This document shows, piece by piece, positions 19,201-27,658 of a stretch of 64,000 nt of DNA. Within the stretch, counting starts at the first letter, position 1. Each line of letters opens with the position of its first letter. Below the pieces are notes generated by a model that saw only the letters and a program-made list of their open reading frames with translations, did not search any database and had not been told where the DNA came from. The translations under genes and the position numbers were made by a program. The DNA is taken from contig NZ_CP051515.1 of NCBI RefSeq assembly GCF_012689525.1, positions 2,294,001 to 2,358,000 on the forward strand, written 5' to 3'. This DNA is from Paraburkholderia aromaticivorans. Its GTDB lineage: Bacteria; Pseudomonadota; Gammaproteobacteria; Burkholderiales; Burkholderiaceae.

Positions 19201-19336
19201 CACGCTCAGCCAGGTGCTGACGCTGTTCACGACGCCGGTGATCTATCTGTTCTTCGACCGCCTCGCGCAGCGCGTGAAGAACCGGCGCCGCGCCGCGAAT
19301 GACGGCGCCACCGCGCCGCCGGAGAACACGCCGTGA
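16211..19336 (+). CDS. mdtB: RND efflux pump subunit (MdtB-like)
   Basis: A 1041-residue inner-membrane proton/drug antiporter, the normal length for the family. Membrane segment 4 carries the proton-relay pair in GFVVDDSIVMIENI (near residues 405-410). The two repeated halves each have a first helix followed by a large periplasmic porter domain. In E. coli, MdtB and MdtC form a mixed trimer exporting bile salts, novobiocin and similar compounds; the tandem arrangement of two different pumps here matches that system. The stop overlaps the GTG start of the next pump gene. Confidence 0.95.
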   Translation: MNFSRLFILRPVATSLLMVALVLVGLVAVRFLPVSSLPDVDYPTIQVQTFYPGASPNVMATTVTAPLEVQLGEIPGLQQMVSYSSEGASVITLQFDLSLNLDIAEQNVQQAINAANSFLPSGLPAPPTYAKVNPADQPILTLAVTSKSMSLTQLQDTANNRLATKISEVPGVGLVTTAGGNVPAVRVEADPQKLAAYGLNLDDLRTLLANVNVSQPKGNFDGPELDYTINANDQIVDPQDYLATVIAYQNGAPVYLRDVARVSQAAQDVERGAWYNGTPAIVLNVQRQPGANVIATVNQIMKQLPALESTLPAGLQVTVVANTTGVIRSSVSDAAFELVLAVVLVVLVIFVFLRNVPATIIPSISVPVSLIGTLAVMYQLNYSIDNLSLMALIIATGFVVDDSIVMIENIVRYLEEGKTPLEAALEGAGQIGFTILSLTVSLIAVLIPLLFMGGVIGRLFSEFAITLAVTIVISAVVSLTVVPMLCARLLRAQAQRHPSRFERISEGLFDKTLAAYERGLVWVLDHQLLTLVVALITVALTAILYIVIPKGLFPVQDVGVIQGISVADNSVSYTAMVRRQSALAEAILKDPDVVSLTSYVGIDGTNPTLNNGRFLINLRPRDDRSVTAEEIGRRIQQEVADVPGIRLYLQPEQDLTLDTSISRNQYNFVLRGPNQQAFNQYVPALIARMKQISVITDVTSDLNTNGLSVNVEVNRQLAARYGITAATIDNALYDALGQRIVSTIFQQSDQYRVILVAKPETIPTVQSIGNLYLPSQTSSTGQVPLSGIAKISITQSPLLISHLAQFPSVTISFNLAPDASLSAAVAQIRDAEKAVELPPSITTSFQGAAQAFEDSLSSEVYLLIAALVAVYIVLGVLYESYIHPVTILSTLPSAGIGALLALMIAGSDLDVIGIIGIVLLIGIVKKNAIMMVDFALEAERVHGKPAREAIFEASLLRFRPILMTTLAAMLGALPMLLGTGTGSELRRPLGLAIIGGLTLSQVLTLFTTPVIYLFFDRLAQRVKNRRRAANDGATAPPENTP

Positions 19337-22300
19337 ACATCTCGGCGCTCTTCATCCGGCGCCCGGTCGCGACCGCGCTGCTGGCGGTCGCGATCCTGAT
19401 ATCCGGCGCGCTTGCGTATTTCCGCCTGCCGGTGGCGCCGCTGCCGAACATCGCCTTTCCGGTGATCGCGTTGCAGGCGAACATGGCGGGGGCAAGTCCG
19501 GAAATCATGGCCGCCACGGTCGCCGAGCCGCTGGAACGGCGCCTCGCCACCATCGCCGACGTGAACCAGCTCACCTCGATCAGTTACGTGGGCTCGTCGA
19601 TGATCATCGTGGTGTTTGGCCTGAACCGCGATATCAACGGCGCGGCGCGCGATGTACAGGCCGCTATCCAGGCCGCGCGCGCCGATCTGCCGACCACGCT
19701 GCGCAGCAACCCGACCTATCGCCAGTACAACCCGGCCGGCGCACCGATCATGGTGCTCTCGCTGACCTCCGACACGCTGACGAAAGCCCAGCTCTACGAC
19801 TCCGCCGATTCGGTGATCCAGCAGCAACTGTCGCAGATCGACGGTGTCGGGCAGATCACGCTCGGTGGCGGCGCGTTGCCCTCGGTGCGCGTCGAGTTGG
19901 AGCCGGGCAAGCTGAACAGCTACGGCATCGGCCTCGAAGACGTGCGCGCGGCAATCGGCGCGGCCAATGCGAACAGCGCGAAAGGCCATGTCGACCAGGG
20001 CGAGCAGCGCTACGTGGTGACCTCGAACGATCAGATCAGCAAGGCCGCGCCGTATCGCGACGTAGTGATCGCCTATCGCGACGGCGCGCCCGTCTTGCTG
20101 CGCGACGTCGCCCAGGTGCGCGACTCGAACGAAAATATCCGCAATGCCGGGCTCTACAACGGCAAGTCGGCCGTGCTCGTGATCGTCTATCCGACGCCGG
20201 GCAGCAACGTGGTGCAGACGGTCGGGCAAATCCGCGCGCGCCTGCCGATCATCGAGGCCGCGTTGCCGAGCGCGATTCATGTGAACGTCGCCATCGACCG
20301 CTCGGAGTCGGTGCGCTCCTCGGTGGCCGACACCGAGCGCACGCTGTTCATCGCGGTGCTGCTGGTGGTGGGCGTGGTGTTCGTGTTTCTGCTGTCGCCG
20401 CGCGCCACGCTGATTCCGGCAGTCGCTCTGCCGCTGTCGATCGTTGGCGCCTTCGGACCGATGTATCTGCTCGACTATAGCATCGACAACCTCTCGCTGA
20501 TGGCGCTGACGATCGGCACCGGTTTCGTGGTCGACGACGCCGTGGTGGTGCTGGAGAACATCGTGCGCCACCTCGAAGCCGGGCTCGAGCCGAAAGAGGC
20601 CGCGCTGCGCGGCAGCGCCGAGGTCGGCTTCACCGTTATCTCGATGAGCCTCTCGCTGATCGCCGTGTTTTTGCCGATCCTGCTGATGCCCGGCATTGTC
20701 GGGCTGCTGTTCCACGAGTTCGCCGTCACGCTATCGATCGCGATCATTTTGTCGCTCATCATCTCGCTGACCATCACGCCGGTCATGTGCGCTTATCTGC
20801 TCAGCCACGAACGCACGATGCATTCAAAGGCACGCTGGGCACGCTGGGTCGAGGCGCAGTTCGAGCGCTTCAAGCAGGCGTATTCCCGCTCGCTCGCGGT
20901 GGCGCTCGATCATGCGCTCGCGGTCGTTCTGCTGCTGATCGGCCTGCTCGTGGCCAACGTGTTCCTGGCCCGCCTCCTGTCCGGGACGTTCTTTCCGGAG
21001 CAGGACACCGGCATTCTGATCGGGCAGATCATCGCCGATCAAAGCGTCTCGTTCAACGCCATGGAAAAGAAGCTCGCGCAATTGCAGTCGATCGTCAAGC
21101 AGGACCCGGCGGTGGCGTCGGTCGCGGGCTTCACCGGCGGACGCGCGCTGAATACCGCCAACGTGTTCATCGAACTGAAACCGCTCGCGCAACGCCATCT
21201 ATCGGCGACGGAGGTGGTCAACCGCTTGCGGCCGAAGCTCAACGCCGTCTCCGGCGCGCGGCTCTTCCTGCAGGCGCAACAGGATCTGCAGATCGGCGGA
21301 CGCCAGGCCGCGGCCGAATACCAGTACACGCTCTCCAGCGACGACGCCAACGCGCTCTTCACGTGGGTGCCGAAACTCGTGACCGAACTCGGCAAATACC
21401 GCGGCAAGATGGAAGACGTGAACTCAGACCTGCAACAGAACGGCTTGCAAACCTACGTGAACTTCAGCCGCGCGACCGCCACGCGCTACGGTTTCCAGCC
21501 GAACCAGATCGATAACGTGCTGTACGACGCTTTCGGCCAGCGCACCGTGTCGACCATTTACAACCCGCTGAATCAGTACTTCGTCGTGATGGAAGTCGCG
21601 CCGGCCTATTGGCAGTATCCGCAAGCGCTCAATCAGATCTACCTGAGCACGGCCGCAGGCAACGCGAACGGCACGCAGCAAACGCAGATGTCGCGCGCCA
21701 CCGTCAAAGCCGTGCAACAGGCGGCAGCCATCAGCAGCGCGTCGAGCACCAACGCGAACACGAATTCGCAGAATACCGATGCCGAAGCGAACCAGCAGAC
21801 CAACAGCATCTCTAACAGCAAGGGCGGCAATTCCAGCGGCAGCGCCGACAGCACCGCGGCCGAAACCATGGTTCCACTGGCCGCGCTAATGACCTTCTCG
21901 AACAGTCACACCGCGACGCAGGTGAACCACCAGAGCGGCCTCGTGGCCGGCACCATCTCGTTCAATCTGCCGACCGGCGGATCGCTGAGCGAGGCCGGTC
22001 AGATCATTGCGCAGGCCGAGCGCGACATCGGTATGCCCGCATCGGTCCAGGGCGCATTCGCGGGCGCCGCGCAAGCGTATGCGCAGTCGATGGGCGCGGT
22101 GCCGTTGCTGATTCTCGCCGCGCTGGTGGTGGTCTACCTGGTGCTCGGCGTGCTGTACGAGAACACGGTGCACCCGCTTACGATCCTGTCGACGCTGCCG
22201 TCGGCGGGCATCGGCGCAACGCTGGCGCTGCTGATCTTCGGCACGCCCTTTTCGGTGATCGCGATGATCGGCATCATTCTCCTGATCGGCATCGTCAAGA

Positions 22301-22653
22301 AAAACGGCATCATGATGGTCGATGTCGCGATCCAGTTGCAGCGTCATGACGGCATGAACGCGCGCGATGCGATTCACCAGGCCGCCGTGGTGCGGCTGCG
22401 CCCGATCATGATGACGACCGCGGCCGCGGTGCTGGGCGCCGTGCCGCTCGCGATCGGCATCGGCCAGGGCGCGTCGCTGCGCCAGCCGCTGGGCGTGACG
22501 GTCATGGGCGGCCTGCTCGTGAGCCAGGTTTTTACGTTGTACACGACGCCGGTGATTTATCTGTACCTCGACCGGCTGCGCGCGCGACTCGCGAAATGGT
22601 CAGCGCGCCTGCCGTGGAATCGCCGCGGCGAAGCACCGGATACGAGCGCATGA
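19333..22653 (+). CDS. mdtC: RND efflux pump subunit (MdtC-like) with low-complexity insertion
   Basis: A 1106-residue RND transporter beginning with GTG inside the upstream stop (GTGA overlap). Proton-relay residues are in GFVVDDAVVVLENI. It is about 70-80 residues longer than usual. The excess is a Ser/Asn/Thr/Ala/Gln-rich stretch near residues 778-850, within the second periplasmic (porter/docking) region just before PLAALMTFSN. It should pair with the MdtB-like protein. The reading frame is intact across the insertion, so it is a real protein feature and not a frameshift. Confidence 0.94.
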   Translation: MNISALFIRRPVATALLAVAILISGALAYFRLPVAPLPNIAFPVIALQANMAGASPEIMAATVAEPLERRLATIADVNQLTSISYVGSSMIIVVFGLNRDINGAARDVQAAIQAARADLPTTLRSNPTYRQYNPAGAPIMVLSLTSDTLTKAQLYDSADSVIQQQLSQIDGVGQITLGGGALPSVRVELEPGKLNSYGIGLEDVRAAIGAANANSAKGHVDQGEQRYVVTSNDQISKAAPYRDVVIAYRDGAPVLLRDVAQVRDSNENIRNAGLYNGKSAVLVIVYPTPGSNVVQTVGQIRARLPIIEAALPSAIHVNVAIDRSESVRSSVADTERTLFIAVLLVVGVVFVFLLSPRATLIPAVALPLSIVGAFGPMYLLDYSIDNLSLMALTIGTGFVVDDAVVVLENIVRHLEAGLEPKEAALRGSAEVGFTVISMSLSLIAVFLPILLMPGIVGLLFHEFAVTLSIAIILSLIISLTITPVMCAYLLSHERTMHSKARWARWVEAQFERFKQAYSRSLAVALDHALAVVLLLIGLLVANVFLARLLSGTFFPEQDTGILIGQIIADQSVSFNAMEKKLAQLQSIVKQDPAVASVAGFTGGRALNTANVFIELKPLAQRHLSATEVVNRLRPKLNAVSGARLFLQAQQDLQIGGRQAAAEYQYTLSSDDANALFTWVPKLVTELGKYRGKMEDVNSDLQQNGLQTYVNFSRATATRYGFQPNQIDNVLYDAFGQRTVSTIYNPLNQYFVVMEVAPAYWQYPQALNQIYLSTAAGNANGTQQTQMSRATVKAVQQAAAISSASSTNANTNSQNTDAEANQQTNSISNSKGGNSSGSADSTAAETMVPLAALMTFSNSHTATQVNHQSGLVAGTISFNLPTGGSLSEAGQIIAQAERDIGMPASVQGAFAGAAQAYAQSMGAVPLLILAALVVVYLVLGVLYENTVHPLTILSTLPSAGIGATLALLIFGTPFSVIAMIGIILLIGIVKKNGIMMVDVAIQLQRHDGMNARDAIHQAAVVRLRPIMMTTAAAVLGAVPLAIGIGQGASLRQPLGVTVMGGLLVSQVFTLYTTPVIYLYLDRLRARLAKWSARLPWNRRGEAPDTSA

Positions 22654-24137
22654 TGAAGACGATCTCCCTCACCCGACTGGCCGGCGCGATGCTGGTGTTA
22701 TCGACTGTGATGACAGGCGGCTGCACGGTCGGCCCCGACTATCATCGGCCGCCCGTCGCGACGCCTGCCACGTGGAAAGAACTGCCCGGCTGGACCGAGG
22801 CGCAGCCCGCCGCCGAGCGTCCGAAAGGCGACTGGTGGACGGGCTTCAATGATCCGCTCATCGATCAACTCGAACCGCTCGTGTCGGTGTCGAATCAGAC
22901 CGTGCGCCAGGATTACGCGAACTACCAACAGGCGCTCGCCGAAGTGCGGCTCGCGCGCAGCGCCCTGTTTCCGACCATCGGCGTGACCGGATCGGCGACC
23001 CGCGCGCGGTCGGCGACCGGCGGTCTCAGCAGCAGCACGCTTGGCGGCGCGAGCGGCTTTCAGCGCGTGAACAACGCCGGCTCGCTCGAAGCCAACGCGA
23101 GCTGGGCGCCTGATTTGTGGGGCCTCGTGCGCCGCAACATCGAGGAGAGCGCCGCCACCGCACAAGCCAGCCAGGCCACGCTCGCGAACGCCACCCTCTC
23201 CGAGCAGATTGCCTTGGCGAGCGCGGTCATCAATCTGCGCGTGACGGATGCGAATATCGACTTGCTCACTCACACCGTCGACGCGTTCGAGCAATCGCTG
23301 CGCGTCGTCGCCGACCAGGACAAGGCCGGCACCGTGCCGCCTTCGGACCTGGTGAGCGCGCAGACGCAACTGGAGTCGGCGCAATCGAGTCTGATTGCAT
23401 TGGGCGTCGCACGAGCGCAATACGTTCATGCGATTGCCGTGCTGGTCGGCAAAAATCCGGAAGAGCTGGACGTCCCCCAGAACACCACGCTGCCGACGCT
23501 GCCATCCACGCCGGTCAGCGTGCCGTCCACGCTACTGCAGCGCCGGCCCGACATTGCCGCCGCCGAGCGCCTGATGGCGGCGCAGAACGCCGCGATCGGC
23601 GTGGCCGTGGCCGCGTATTACCCGACGATTTCCCTATCGGCGCTGGACGGCTTCACGCAGTCGCCGTTGGCCGGCCTGCTGCATATCTCCAACTATGTCT
23701 GGTCGTTGGGCGGTCAGGCGAGCGAGACGCTGTTCGACGGCGGACAGCGCAGCGCGCAGGTCGATGCGGCGAAGGCGTCTTATGAAGCGGCGGTGGCCGC
23801 TTATCGCGGTACGGTTTTGACGGCGTTTCAAGGTGTGGAGAACGATCTTGCGGGCTTGCGGATTCTCGCGCAACAAGCCGAGGTGCTGGAGCGCGCCGTG
23901 CGCGACGCGACGCGCGGCACCGAGATCGCGCGCAATGAATATCAGGCGGGGACGGTGGACTTTACGACGGTGGCGACTGCGCAGACCACTCAGTTGAATC
24001 TTCAGCAGACTGCATTGAACGTGCAGCAAACGCGGCTGCTCGATGCAGCGTCATTGATCGGCGATCTGGGCGGCGGCTGGTCCGATAGCGAACTGAGAGA
24101 TCCGCGCAAGGCGGGGCAACAGAACGCATCGCCGTGA
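22650..24137 (+). CDS. Outer-membrane efflux lipoprotein (NodT/OprM family)
   Basis: A 495-residue TolC-like channel with a lipoprotein signal (hydrophobic 5-21, Cys in TGGCTVGPDYHRP). It has two repeated outer-membrane efflux domains, and the LQRRPDIAAAERLMAAQNAAIGVA segment is typical of the family. It trimerises into the outer-membrane duct for the RND pump. The ATG overlaps the pump stop (ATGA), completing the order adaptor, pump, pump, channel. Cells should gain multidrug or phenolic-compound efflux. Confidence 0.95.
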   Translation: MMKTISLTRLAGAMLVLSTVMTGGCTVGPDYHRPPVATPATWKELPGWTEAQPAAERPKGDWWTGFNDPLIDQLEPLVSVSNQTVRQDYANYQQALAEVRLARSALFPTIGVTGSATRARSATGGLSSSTLGGASGFQRVNNAGSLEANASWAPDLWGLVRRNIEESAATAQASQATLANATLSEQIALASAVINLRVTDANIDLLTHTVDAFEQSLRVVADQDKAGTVPPSDLVSAQTQLESAQSSLIALGVARAQYVHAIAVLVGKNPEELDVPQNTTLPTLPSTPVSVPSTLLQRRPDIAAAERLMAAQNAAIGVAVAAYYPTISLSALDGFTQSPLAGLLHISNYVWSLGGQASETLFDGGQRSAQVDAAKASYEAAVAAYRGTVLTAFQGVENDLAGLRILAQQAEVLERAVRDATRGTEIARNEYQAGTVDFTTVATAQTTQLNLQQTALNVQQTRLLDAASLIGDLGGGWSDSELRDPRKAGQQNASP

Positions 24138-24170
24138 GGCGGTCTCCTCCGCACATGATGCGAGGTCGCG

Positions 24171-25022
24171 CTAGTCGTTCTCTTTCGCCACCACCGCGCC
24201 GGCGATCTGATGCCGTGCCAGCGACGCCGTGACGAAGCCGGACGCCTTCATGTCCTCGACGAATTTCGACAGGTAAGCGGCGGCCTCATCGCCTTTTGCT
24301 TTGGGTACGCCCATCGCCTGACGAATCACCATGAAGCGCTGATCCAGTATCCGCAGCCCGCCCGTTCTGGCCGCGTCCTTTTCGAGTTGCTGCCTGACGC
24401 CGGCGGCCACGTCCAGATGCTGATCGAGAAAGCCCTGCACGACCGCGGGCGAAGTCGGAATGCGGACAACTGTCGCGTGATGTAGCTCGCGCGTCAGAAA
24501 CAGATCGTAAGCGCTGCCTTTGCCGACCGCGACCGTCACGCCGGTTTGATCGACCTGCTCGTTCGTAGTGATCGGTGAACCCTCGCGCACCAGATAAAAA
24601 CCCTCTATCAGCACGTACGGCTTCGTGAAGGCGATTTCCTGTCCACGCTTCGGATCGACGGCGAAGAAACCGATGTCGGCCTTGTCCTGCTCGACGTTCT
24701 CGACCGACGCGCCCGCCGACTTCACCGCGACCAGTTGCAGCGGCACGCCGAGCCGTTTGGCGAATTCCGTGGCGAGATCGACGGACACGCCGACGGGTTG
24801 GCCCGTCGCCGGATCAAGCGCGGCCAGCACGGGGTTGCCGAGATTGATCGACGCGCGCAACGTGCCGCTCGGCGCGAATGCGGCGGCCATCGATGCGCTG
24901 GCTGGTTTTGAAGTGGTGGCTTGCGGAATGCTCGCGTCGTTGGGTTGCGCGAATGCGGGCAAGACTGCGCTGGATACCAGGAGGGATGCCAATATTCTGA
25001 GCATGCTGCTGTGTCGTTCCAT
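24171..25022 (-). CDS. Periplasmic amino-acid-type solute-binding protein
   Basis: A 283-residue exported protein of solute-binding family 3. The signal peptide is at residues 7-25 (cut near AFA), then a two-lobed fold with GQPVGVSVDLATEFAKRLGV, ADIGFFAVDPKR and GKGSAYDLFL segments. Members bind polar amino acids or opines for ABC import. No permease or ATPase gene is adjacent, so it may serve a transporter elsewhere or act as a sensor. No good ribosome site was found; starts at 25022 or 25004 both keep the signal peptide. It has the same strand as the small gene upstream. Confidence 0.85.
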   Translation of the reverse strand: MERHSSMLRILASLLVSSAVLPAFAQPNDASIPQATTSKPASASMAAAFAPSGTLRASINLGNPVLAALDPATGQPVGVSVDLATEFAKRLGVPLQLVAVKSAGASVENVEQDKADIGFFAVDPKRGQEIAFTKPYVLIEGFYLVREGSPITTNEQVDQTGVTVAVGKGSAYDLFLTRELHHATVVRIPTSPAVVQGFLDQHLDVAAGVRQQLEKDAARTGGLRILDQRFMVIRQAMGVPKAKGDEAAAYLSKFVEDMKASGFVTASLARHQIAGAVVAKEND

Positions 25023-25078
25023 GTTCGAAAGTGTAGTTGCCAGTGCACGCACGCGCTTCCGCAGCGCTCGATATCTCA

Positions 25079-25306
25079 TCAGGATATCGAAGCAAGCATG
25101 TTCGACAGCCGTCTGATGTGAGCCTTGAATGCGTCGCTTGCCTCACGGTCGCTGGTGGGATTCAGATGCGAGGTCTCGGCGAGTTGAGCCTGCTCGTGGA
25201 AATCGTTAGCGACCGCGCGTCGCACGTCCGGTGGCAACGACCGCACGATGGAGACCAGTAATGCCTCTTCGGCGTGGATCATGCCCAGAATCGAATGAGT
25301 GTCCAT
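25079..25306 (-). CDS. Small helical protein, unknown
   Basis: A 75-residue, mostly helical protein beginning MDTHSILGM, with a GGAG ribosome site 8 bases before the ATG. His, Glu and Asp are frequent (MIHAEEALL, FHEQAQLAE). No family recognised. It lies just upstream of the solute-binding protein on the same strand. Confidence 0.6.
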   Translation of the reverse strand: MDTHSILGMIHAEEALLVSIVRSLPPDVRRAVANDFHEQAQLAETSHLNPTSDREASDAFKAHIRRLSNMLASIS

Positions 25307-25458
25307 GGAAACAACTCCGTTGATGGCGCGATAGGTCCAATCTAGCACGCTCCGCGCCGAGTATTCCGGTTACTTCCGCATACCTCTCGTTACAAACCGC
25401 CAGCGGCCGGTTGGTTATCATGTGCGATCGCATCGCTCTGAGCACCCGTTGGCAAATT

Positions 25459-26127
25459 ATGAGGAATATCGGAAAAGCATTGGTAGTCGGTTTGGTGCTT
25501 GCAGAAGTCGCCTTCACCGTCTACCTACTGTCCCCAAAAAGTGATCCGTCGACCCGCGAACCCGGCGCCGTTACGGACGGCTCTGTGGCGCTGGCTTCGG
25601 ATAAGGTTCAGTCCGGCACCTTGCATGTGACCGCCGACAACGCAATCGGCGCGCCGTCGCCCGGCGCAAGCGCGAATGACGCCGCACGCGTCCCCGCGCA
25701 AATCCCCGCTCAATCTGTGCAGGGACACATCACGTCTGCGCCTGCGCCCGAACCGTCAACGGAGCACGCCGCGCAACTGCCGCGGCAACAGGCACAACCG
25801 CACCCGCAAACCGTGCCAACGCCCGCAGTGGCCACCGTCCTCGCCGCCACCGATTCAAAAACAGCCACCGCCGTGCAACCCGGCCGCGGCCGTGACGGTC
25901 TGTATCGCCGCGATTCGAATTCGGTTTCGTCCTCGGCAACGGACGAACTCGTCAAGGAATCCGCCAAGCTCGATCCGGCGCTCCCACCGCCTGAGCCATT
26001 GGCGCACGATGATCAGCCTCATCGCGGCTCGAACGCGGTAGGGGCCGCGATGACGGAACAACTCGTCAGAGAGTCCGCCAAGCTCGATCCGGCATTGCCG
26101 CCGCCGAGCTCGTCGAGCATGCACTAA
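25459..26127 (+). CDS. Exported or anchored Pro/Ala-rich protein with duplicated C-terminal motif
   Basis: A 222-residue protein. An N-terminal hydrophobic segment (residues 5-25) acts as a signal or anchor. A long Ala/Pro/Gln-rich, probably disordered middle follows. The C-terminus contains two near-identical units: ATDELVKESAKLDPALPPP and MTEQLVRESAKLDPALPPP, about 38 residues apart. The motif looks like a repeated binding peptide; its partner is unknown. The first upstream in-frame ATG (25411) precedes the hydrophobic region by 16 extra residues and is less likely. Confidence 0.7.
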   Translation: MRNIGKALVVGLVLAEVAFTVYLLSPKSDPSTREPGAVTDGSVALASDKVQSGTLHVTADNAIGAPSPGASANDAARVPAQIPAQSVQGHITSAPAPEPSTEHAAQLPRQQAQPHPQTVPTPAVATVLAATDSKTATAVQPGRGRDGLYRRDSNSVSSSATDELVKESAKLDPALPPPEPLAHDDQPHRGSNAVGAAMTEQLVRESAKLDPALPPPSSSSMH

Positions 26128-26338
26128 TTGGGTGAACCACCGCTTGCGCGACCGCAGCGACCGCGGCGACCAACGTGATCGCCGCGATCACACGCCGGCT
26201 GCTCAAGCGATGATGCGTTCGATTGCGCCGTAGTCTACGATGTAGTGCACATCCATGCGCTCCAGCAGCAGCACGATTGCTATCCCAGCGCAGGCTTAGA
26301 CGCATTCCCATCGCAGCGAACCTTGATGGAGGACGAGC

Positions 26339-27406
26339 ATGGCCAACGACGCCCCCGACAAAGCAGAACGTGGCACCGGCTGGATCGACCAGCCCGAAAA
26401 TGCTCAGGCGATCGCTCTCCTCGTCGAAAAAATCAAGGCGCAGCAAGCGACGATTGCCGCCAGCAGCGCGACTCATCTGGACGGACGCGTCGACCGTGGT
26501 CAGCATCAGAAGCAAACGCTCGGCGCCTTTGGCACGCTGCGGATCTTCGAAACGATACCCACTGCGCTCAAGCATGGCCCTTTCGCGAAACAGGACGATC
26601 TGGAGCGGTCGCTATGCTATCGGGTCGCCTGCCGCTTTTCGAACGGCCAGCCCTGTCCTTTTTCCGACCAGGCCGCCGACGTTCGCGGTGTCGCCATCAA
26701 GTTGTTCACCGCCCAAGGCATTGAAACCGATCTCCTCATGACCAACGAGGGTGGCCGTTCGCACGCGCGAAACGCGGTGCAGTTCATGGACTTCGCCGAT
26801 ATCCTCGTCGCCCAGATCGCCAGAGGCGCGCTTGGGGCATTGGAGCAGGCGTCGATCGAACTGTTGAGCGGCAAACTGGGCCCCGTCGAGACGGCCCGTA
26901 TCGTCGCAATCCTCGCCAGGGAAACGACGCTGCACTCCGTCGACAGTCTCACGACCGAGCGGTTCTGGGGCTCGGTCGCCAAGCTCGGCGCCGCGGCCAT
27001 CAAGTACTCGCTTCAACCCGAAGATATAACCGTGCAAGGGACGAATGGCGACCGCCACGGCGACGACTATCTGCGCGAAGACCTGTTGAACCGCTTAAAA
27101 GCCGGTCCGCTGAAATGGCAACTCTGCGTGCAGTTCTTCGTGGATGAAGAGAGCACGCCGGTCAACGATGCATCGGTGGTATGGGCGGGGACGCCGATTG
27201 CGATAGGTGTGCTGGAGATTGCGTCACTGCCCTCCGCCGACGACGAAGCGCGCATCAACCAGATGGCATTCAACCCGGGCAACGGCTTCGAACCGCTCGG
27301 CATCACGCACGCCCGCAAGGACGTTTACGCGGCTAGCGCCGCGAACCGCAAAGAGCGCGGCGTATTGTCGAGCGAGGAGGCACGCCGGTATATAGAACCC
27401 ATGTGA
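26339..27406 (+). CDS. Catalase-fold haem protein (SrpA/minicatalase type)
   Basis: A 355-residue protein, shorter than true catalases (about 480 or more). It keeps the catalase core: HQKQTLGAFGTLRIF with the distal His at about 56, TNEG (Asn near 136), NAVQFMDF, and a C-terminal KDVYAAS with a candidate haem-ligand Tyr near 330. Such proteins may have weak peroxidase, peroxygenase or fatty-acid hydroperoxide activity instead of strong catalase activity. There is no signal peptide. The ribosome site GGAGGA is strong. It is monocistronic. Confidence 0.85.
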   Translation: MANDAPDKAERGTGWIDQPENAQAIALLVEKIKAQQATIAASSATHLDGRVDRGQHQKQTLGAFGTLRIFETIPTALKHGPFAKQDDLERSLCYRVACRFSNGQPCPFSDQAADVRGVAIKLFTAQGIETDLLMTNEGGRSHARNAVQFMDFADILVAQIARGALGALEQASIELLSGKLGPVETARIVAILARETTLHSVDSLTTERFWGSVAKLGAAAIKYSLQPEDITVQGTNGDRHGDDYLREDLLNRLKAGPLKWQLCVQFFVDEESTPVNDASVVWAGTPIAIGVLEIASLPSADDEARINQMAFNPGNGFEPLGITHARKDVYAASAANRKERGVLSSEEARRYIEPM

Positions 27407-27416
27407 AGCTTCCTGT

Positions 27417-27500
27417 TCAAGCATAGCGACGCTCTGCGACTACCCACTTCCGCTCGACCCAACTTGCAAATAGCGGCGACGTCAGCACGTTTTTACTCAT
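27417..27500 (-). CDS. Possible 27-residue peptide ORF
   Basis: A very short minus-strand frame (MSKNVLTSPLFASWVERKW then seven more residues) with a strong GAGGAG site ending 9 bases before the ATG. It lies in the gap between the catalase-fold gene and the AraC gene. Composition looks more natural than shadow ORFs here, but it may be a gene remnant or chance. Confidence 0.25.
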   Translation of the reverse strand: MSKNVLTSPLFASWVERKWVVAERRYA

Positions 27501-27658
27501 TGACGCATCTCCTCTCATTTGTTTAAGTAGAGCTTACGAGAACAATGTCTCGATGTCTTCGGCATCGAATCGAACCGCTTACCCAAGCGTCTTTTTTTGT
27601 TGAGTCGAAGGACCGCGTCTGCGCACGGTAGCCGAGGTTCATCGAGGAGAAGTGTGGC

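Noticed and set aside
17195..20715. Several long antisense frames (such as 17195-18616 and 19243-20715) in the RND pump genes
   Set aside because: They mirror the pump genes and translate to His/Asp/Arg/Gln-rich sequence with no ribosome sites.
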